64,000 nt of DNA, from contig MU385889.1 in the NCBI GenBank assembly GCA_022497145.1, positions 220,560 to 284,559 of the forward strand. The letters are read 5' to 3'. A model generated the notes under the pieces. It made no database searches and was not told the DNA's origin. It saw nothing but the letters and a program-made list of their open reading frames with translations. Below, piece after piece: positions 57,867 through 64,000 of this stretch. Within the stretch, counting starts at the first letter, position 1; every line of letters starts with the position of its first letter. The DNA is from Rostrohypoxylon terebratum (Eukaryota > Ascomycota > Sordariomycetes > Xylariales > Hypoxylaceae). Both the position numbers and the translations under genes were made by a program.

Positions 57867-59144
57867 GGGAGGGGCTAGGACATGACTTAGTGCGAGGGTT
57901 TTTGACGTTATTAGGCAGTCACAATTGGACTTTTATGGATACGATGCTCTTCTTACATCTTTATAGGACGCATGCCACTTTTTTGGAGCCTTTTTGGAAT
58001 TAGCATTTTAACGCTTGGAAGCATATCCATAGACGACGCTATGCTAATTTTCTATGTCTCTTTGGAAACTTGTGTATCTATAACACAATAATGGAGGAAT
58101 TAGATTAGGTTATCGTCGGACATCAAGATATGATCTTGGGATGCTAGTATAGGTACTGCGATCAGCTTCGTATCTTTTCTTCCGGAGCTAACTGACTTTT
58201 CACCTCTGGTCCTTAATGGCCAGCTCGCAGTAAAAGGAAAAATTAGCTAGCCCACAGAGGGATCGTGTATTTGACCATGCAGCTGCCATGCGCGTCACTG
58301 CCAAGGGTACTTCTTGCTGGCACGCCAGCCTCAAACCACTTATGCAGAGGTCCGGCTTCAGGTGCGCGCCGTTGTCGATTATAATTGGGGCCCAGGAGGT
58401 TCAGCGTCAAGCCACCCGGAGTTTAGGGCTACTAGATGACGTTGATGTCTTACAAGCTTCAAGCTATAATTGGTGATTAGCGGAGTTGTACTACCGCACT
58501 CGAAGAATAATGAAGGGGGTCGGTATGCGGCTTCCCGATGCCTTTGGAGGTGGGTAGTACTAGCAGCTGCGTCGCTACGGCTCTTCACGTTCCGCTGATG
58601 CCTCGCTAACGGGTCGCTGCAGGTACAAGTAGTACAAACATCATAGGTAGTAGCTACCTAGATACAAGTACATAGTACCGTTCTATACCGACGCGCAGTG
58701 CTTTTCATGGTGCAGGCATCCTGCTTTTTTCAAGCCCTAGTACCTATTGGGGAATCCGAAGCCACAACAATCGCGTATGGCGCAAACGGTCTACACAACC
58801 TTCGAAACTATCCGGCCATGGGTAGAACGCAGCATAAAATCGCCCATGCTCGATCAGCGGAAACACAAACCCGTGCATGATGTGGTAGGGCTAGTCAATA
58901 GGGGCAGACGGAGGGCTGCCGGAATCGCTTCCCGTAGCCGGCATCAAGTGGGGGGGATAGCGCGAAGGCGTGATCATCTCCGCTCGGGTAAGCCTCCAAC
59001 AATCATTACAATTACAATTAAATACCTAGGTACCTAGGTAGCTTGAAGAACAAACAACTTGAAAGAAATTTGAAAGATCTCAAGATATTTTGTCTACTTC
59101 GATCCTGGTAAGACATATGAAACATTCGACTTGCGAAGACCATT
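57867..59144. other. Intergenic region
   Basis: The region holds the WSC gene's 3' flank and the dehydrogenase promoter. Frames at 58288-58476 and 58747-59037 are short and unsupported. An 18-bp perfect palindrome, TACCTAGGTACCTAGGTA, lies at 59023-59040, about 105 bp before the dehydrogenase ATG. Confidence 0.5.
59023..59040. repeat. 18-bp perfect palindrome (double CCTAGG)
   Basis: TACCTAGGTACCTAGGTA equals its own reverse complement. It is the cleanest example of the CCTAGG palindrome family in the window. Confidence 0.88.
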
Positions 59145-60271
59145 ATGGCTCCCATAAAGATTGCTGTACTAGACGACTATCAACTTGTGTCCCCACCCAT
59201 CTTCGAGATTAAGCTACAGCCCCTCGGATTTGAAGTGACGATATTCACTGATACGCTGCTCCCTTACAACCACCCTAATACCCCTCAAGATGATAAAGAT
59301 GCGCTTGTCAAACGTCTTGAGCCGTTTGAAATCATTTGTAAGCCTTGTCGAAAGAGGCAAAGAGGAAAAACCTAACTGATTTAGGTTCGATGAGGGAACG
59401 CACGCCATTCCCGGCTGAGCTCGTCAACCGACTTCCGAATCTCAAGCTATTCCTGACTACTGGCCCTCGCAATGCATCGATCGATGTGAAGGCACTTTCA
59501 GCGCGAGGAATTCCCGTGGCTGGCACCGTACCGGAGAAGCGGGTCCCGGATAACACCACGCAGCACTGCGTTGGCCTGATCCTTTCCCTCGCGAGGAATA
59601 TTCCGCAGGATGACGCGGTCATGAAGTCCGGAAGTTGGCAGACCGGGTTCGCAACGAATCTGGCGGGGAAAGTATTCGGTACTATCGGGCTTGGTAGATT
59701 GGGAACGTCGGTCTCGAGGATCATGCATATAGCTTTCGGCATGAAAATCATAGCCTGGAGCACGAATTTGACTCAGGAAGCGGCTGATGAGAAAGCGAAA
59801 GCTGCTGGTTTGCCGGTAGAAGATGCGAACGGAGAGAAAACCTTCAAAGTGGTCAGTCGAGACGAGCTGTTTAGTTCTGCGGACGTTGCCAGTGTTCAGC
59901 TCGTACTCTCGGATCGATCCAGGGGCTTGATCACAGCGGATGACTTGAGAAAAATGAAGTCCTCGGCTTTCTTTGTGAACACATCGCGGGGGCCAATCGT
60001 GGTTGAAGATGATCTACTTGATGTTGCTAAAAAGGGAGCGATCCGTGGCGTAGGGTTAGACGTGTACGAAATCGAACCATTACCCACATCGAGTGAATGG
60101 AGGAAAGTGAAATGGGGAGAAGATGGCACGAGCAAGGTGGTGTTATCACCACATATGGGCTACGTCCAGGAGGATCATCTCACCGACATGTACCAGAAAC
60201 AAGTCGAAAACATATTGAGGTGGCATAAGGGCGAGGCAATGGCAACTGTGTACACCGACAATGGATATTGA
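59145..60271 (+). CDS. D-isomer-specific 2-hydroxyacid dehydrogenase
   Basis: NAD(P)-dependent reductase acting between 2-keto and D-2-hydroxy acids. The model is join(59145..59337, 59385..60271), 359 aa; the intron is 47 nt with CTAAC. The Rossmann glycine motif GLGRLG lies at about 166-171. The catalytic triad of the family is present: Arg in NTSRG (about 266), Glu in EIEPLP (about 295) and His in SPHMG (about 321). There is no C-terminal ACT domain and the chain is too short for SerA-type phosphoglycerate dehydrogenase, so the substrate cannot be named. No targeting signal is evident (MAPIKIAVLDDY). It is convergent with the patatin gene. Confidence 0.9.
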
Positions 60272-60577
60272 ACATGACTCGACAATGCCGGCTCAGGGGT
60301 CAAACTATATTAAGAAGCATATGGCTCATGTACTACAAAAGGTATTGCCGACAGCATTAGTACTCCCTACTTTCTTAAGCGGCGCAGAAACCTGACCGAA
60401 ATTTAGCACTGCAAATGTAGCACTCTAATAAAATATCTTAACTAATTGAAACGTTTGATATAAGTAAATAGCTCAGTGGTGATGCCACAAAACTGTCTCC
60501 TAACACAACGATGGCTATGCCTAACATTAAATCAGACTAGCTACCGTGAGCCTAGTCAATGTGAATAGCTTGCGACA
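60272..60577. other. Convergent 3' intergenic region
   Basis: The ends of the dehydrogenase (+) and the patatin gene (-) meet here across about 300 bp. No distinct element is seen. Confidence 0.5.
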
Positions 60578-63500
60578 TTATGGTATGGCATGCCTCATGA
60601 ATGACATTCTCCTTTGGGGAGCTCTGATGTGGAGTATTCTTGACATCCGGTCTGTTACCCTCGTGAAAATGTGGTCAATGGATGTCGACGTATCTATTTG
60701 GACAACTGTCACAGTATCAGCTATGTTCCACAAACATGCTATTATGTTCAGCTTACCTTCATGGTCTTGTTGCAATTTCCTCGGGAATCCACTAATAGGA
60801 AAGATTTCCGTCTTGCGATTCCGAAGTTCCATTGAGATCTCAGTTTCGGCAAGCTCATGAGAAATCATAATAGTATGTGTCAAAGAAAATTGACCTTCTC
60901 CTATCATTCTTGATATGATGTCTTCCGAGATTTCAACAACCGTTCCTTTATGCTTCTTGTGGGTTTCCTTGATGACAAATTTAGGTGAAAAGGGAGCGTT
61001 TTTCAAGAGAACTCCTAGTTTCACGATGTTCCCTTCCTTGCCAGGCAATAACCGGCACTCGATTGTTCCTTTAAATATTTGTTAGCATCCACGGGCATGT
61101 CCACCGCATAGTTTCGACAGAAAACATACCCAAGCACTGATACTTTCCATTCACATGTATCTTCTTGATATCGCCCTGCTCAAACCGGTAGTAAAAGCAA
61201 GATGCGATCAGTTGGTCGACAATATCTTCTATCTCATCCTTGATTGCGGTTTGTTCGGCCCAATTTTCCACTGCTGTGCGGCACTTGTCCATATCCTTGA
61301 CAGCATCCATCTCGATTAGTTCATCGAGAGTTACGGTGAGTCGCCGATACCGCCGTCGTTCATCAACATGTTCTGGAGACCGTGTTTGCAGCCACTTCTG
61401 CCATAATTGATCGCAATCTAAACCATTCTTGATATGATCATATCCGAATGTTGCTAACTCCATTAAATATGGACGAGTTTCAACACCTTCGGGAATTTCT
61501 ATACCCTCCAGGGCATGCGATGTATCGACAGAGGGTGGAGTTTTGAGGTCAAGCTTTGCAGATCCTGTTCCTAAGGACAGTATGATATCGGGGCGAGTAG
61601 CTCGTTTGTCTGTCCAGATAGCCTTACGCTCAGCATCCGCGATGGCGACGGGGTTATTATGATAAAGCCCGCCATCCACATATACTTGTCCTGATGGGGT
61701 ATGAGAAAATGGCTTGAAAGCGAATGGTGCAGCAGATGTTGCCCTCGCGCTATATAGGTAATTGATGAGTATGGGCCAATGTGTATATATAAGTGAGGAG
61801 GACGTACGCTTCCCATTGTAGTAGTTCTTTATCCGGGTGTCCGGAGCGTTGGAAATGATATAACTCTGTAACATGTGAACATGAGCTTCAAGCGTACACC
61901 TTTTGGGATGAGCTAGGCGAGTGCTTACGATCGTTGGGAGACCTCCTATTATAGTTGCTTAGAACGACAACATGGCCTCTCAAGGTTGTAGCGGTGACTG
62001 CTGTTTTAGCAGGGGCACTAGTGTACTGACTGACACCTCCAAATAAGGAGGCATCTTCGCCGAATGCCAATTTAAGGGCCTTTTCCAAAGGTTCAGCTTG
62101 GAATTTTCCGTGATTCCATCCCCAGTAGAATAATTGATTGAGTCGACCAATTAACGGGAATTTTGCCGATTTGGGGACTGAGAAAGCCTCTTTGGAAAAC
62201 TCTTCAAAAAACCTCTTACACTCCGTGAGGTCCATCTTTTTAGCGCCCAGCCCGAGAGCAATGATACCGCCAGCGCTTTATTATATTAGCATCAGATCGA
62301 GAGATCCAGACTGGAGAAAACAATAAGATCGATGACTTACCTTGTACCCACGATCAAGTCAAAGAATTCCCTCAAAGGAATCTCACCAAGTTGAGCCTGA
62401 ATCTTCGTCAAGATTTCTAGTTCTATTATGCCTCGTATTCCACCACTATAACAGTTCGAATTAGCTTGGACTAATCTTTCACCAAGAAATATGAAAATAT
62501 GATGCCTACCCATCCAACGTCAATGTTCGCACACCGGCTTGGCTTGGCTTAACCATACCAATCCACCCCCCTTGCCAGGCGTCGCGTCTGTGATCAGTTA
62601 GAGGACATTGATCCAGATAGAAAAACCCTCCACTACTCCGTGGCTTTCCAACAGCCATCAGGCATGGACTACAGATGGTGTGACCGCATGGCAGCGAGTG
62701 CTCAGGTATCTCATCCAGGCACCAGAGACAAGCAGAGTGGCTGACACAATCATCTATGTTCTTTACCTCTCCATATAACTTCTGGACATTTTTTTTGTGA
62801 ATTGTTGTCACTTTTTGAAGATGGATAGCACGGTCTTTCCTCTCATCGGGACTAACCTGGCCCGCCATATCCCTCAGATTCTTTGCGACTATATCTTCCA
62901 GTTCTTTTAGGAAATCTTCTTTGGAGTGACTGGCAATATGAGTGCCTGCCTCGTTTTTAGAGTGCTTGCCATGGCAATATTGATGATATACGTGGCTGTT
63001 TGGTGCGTTTTTACAAGGCAGGTCATAACGACTATCTACCTTCTCGCAAGGCCAGAATTTGCTCCAGTAGTTGCTCGCAGCACTTTCGCATCCAGACCAC
63101 ATTTTTTTGTTCAAATCATCATGGCTCCCTCAATAAATTATTAGCTTTTTCATCATATCAACTCAAATGCGGGAAATAGGACGCACCTGCGATATCCTTT
63201 CTACAGCTACTCAAATGAAAACACGAAGCAACGAAATGACCAAGCTTCTTCCACAGTTGGATACCATTGAGCTGGCCGCAGTCCCGCATAAGCTTAGCTA
63301 GAGTCAAGATCGTACTGCTGAATTCAAACGAGACGGGATTGAGTTCAAACCACGCTTCACCGAAGTCGAATGGTTTGTCAAGACTAGAGCTGAACTGCTT
63401 CAAAGCTAGGCGCACATAAAGAGGCAAAGTGGCAGCATTCAACTTCATACCAACTGCTTCTCTGTCTCTTTGTGACTGTGCGGAAGCATCTTGCGCCACC

Positions 63501-64000
63501 CTGTAAAGCTCATCAATCTGTTTGTGCAATTGTGTTGGCCTTGTTTGATCGGAAAAGTGTATGACTCTGACACTTGCATAATAGCACTTCAGTAGAGCCT
63601 CTCCAGAATCAATTATCGGTTTCCCTTCGTGATTAGAGCCGTATTGTTTGCCCCAGTACTCAGCAAATCTTTTGAACGTTTGGCCGGTATGGAGATTCTT
63701 GATGACATCCATCCAGATTCTCGTCGCTTCTTCACTAGTTTCGATTGCATCCTCATTTTTGTTGAATGCGAGTATTACATGCGGCAGCACAGGCTTATTG
63801 TAAGACTGTTCCATTGCCTTATGGGCCCAATCTATAAGGTGAAAGCAGACCTTCTCAGAGATCCTAGACGGCCATATATTGTAAGTCTTAAGTATCGAGT
63901 TTGCTATTTGTTGAATGCAGGCATCATATGCCTGTATTCAGTACACTGGAAGGTACAATCTTGAATTGTATCTGAAACAGTATATACACGAACTGTCTCC
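60578..64000 (-). CDS. Patatin-like phospholipase/RING protein, N-terminus outside window
   Basis: Large fungal protein usually annotated FabD/lysophospholipase-like. Resolved exons are complement(60578..60705, 60757..61068, 61130..61749, 61808..61865, 61929..62275, 62341..62445, 62510..63128, 63187..about 63931), continuing past 64000. The visible order is: helical region with PVLPHVILAFN; MWSGCESAASNYW, RYDLPCKNAP and HVYHQYCHGKH; a RING-like finger (CLWCLDEIPEHSLPCGHTICSPC); then the patatin domain with oxyanion loop LDGGGIRG, nucleophile elbow GTSAGG, SNYNR, WEAARATSAAP and catalytic Asp in DGG. The Ser-Asp dyad is intact, so lipid acyl hydrolysis is expected. A tail with LGTIECRLLPG and ISGFPRKL follows. 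Every junction closes in frame; the exon at 61808-61865 is needed to restore YHFQRS ... WEAARA. The 5' junction near 63931 is tentative. A role in fungal innate immunity/incompatibility is inference. Confidence 0.85.

Noticed and set aside
58747..59037. 96-codon ORF upstream of the 2-hydroxyacid dehydrogenase
   Set aside because: Looks partly protein-like at its start but becomes Arg/Gly-rich with no motif; no splice scheme links it to the dehydrogenase.
61869..61886. Alternative acceptor at 61886 in the patatin gene keeping the long open frame
   Set aside because: It needs a 43-nt intron and gives an unfamiliar sequence; the acceptor at 61866 restores the conserved patatin segment YHFQRS ... 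WEAARATSAAP.

Overview
The window looks like nuclear DNA of a filamentous ascomycete (Pezizomycotina, most likely a Sordariomycete). Nearly every gene is interrupted by short introns with GTRNGT-like donors, CTRAY-like branch sites and YAG acceptors. It carries a conidiation regulator of the AbaA/TEA type, an RCR-type membrane protein, a WSC-domain cell-surface protein and a large patatin/RING protein of a family I know only from filamentous fungi. Gene bodies are unremarkable in composition; the intergenic DNA is rich in short tandem repeats and CCTAGG-centred palindromes. I see no transposon ORFs, rRNA or CRISPR. All exon junctions were built by eye from splice consensus plus reading-frame closure, and every complete model given here closes in frame.

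Layout. 0-2.4 kb: no intact gene, but possible coding relics. 2.4-5.6 kb (-): AbaA-like TEA transcription factor. 6.5-9.3 kb (-): Mrd1, a five-RRM rRNA-processing factor. 10.06-10.68 kb (+): LC8 dynein light chain in six tiny exons. 10.7-19.7 kb: about 9 kb without a gene. 19.7-21.9 kb (+): ELL-type RNA polymerase II elongation factor. 21.9-25.8 kb: gene-poor, with a GC-rich block and a tRNA-like element. 25.8-26.8 kb (+): uncharacterised protein. 28.0-29.1 kb (+): Rrg1-type methyltransferase. 31.2-32.7 kb (+): uncharacterised protein whose first exon is only ATG. 33.9-35.2 kb (+): TFIIS. 35.6-36.9 kb (-): membrane-anchored cysteine synthase-like protein, divergent from an NDUFAF7/MidA-type methyltransferase at 37.5-39.1 kb (+). 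39.9-43.5 kb (-): alanyl-tRNA synthetase with a probable alternative mitochondrial start. 43.8-44.9 kb (+): glutamine-tract protein. 45.3-46.0 kb (-): RCR-like membrane protein. 47.9-48.7 kb (-): uncharacterised protein. 49.5-50.0 kb (-): Apc11. 50.7-51.8 kb (+): mercaptopyruvate/thiosulfate sulfurtransferase. 52.75-53.7 kb (+): ribosomal protein uS5 (Rps2). 54.4-57.9 kb (+): WSC-domain surface protein. 59.1-60.3 kb (+): 2-hydroxyacid dehydrogenase. 60.6->64 kb (-): patatin-like phospholipase/RING protein, cut by the right edge.

The genes are mostly housekeeping and do not form a biosynthetic cluster. Functional echoes are loose: two RNA polymerase II elongation factors (ELL and TFIIS), and several proteins tied to mitochondria (cysteine synthase-like, NDUFAF7-like, AlaRS, sulfurtransferase).

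No clearly undescribed system is evident. The points most worth checking are a one-sided cluster of six AbaA-consensus sites upstream of the abaA gene itself, the dual-start AlaRS, the patatin/RING protein at the right edge, an internal Cys-repeat series in the WSC protein, and recurrent CCTAGG palindromes across the gene-poor DNA.
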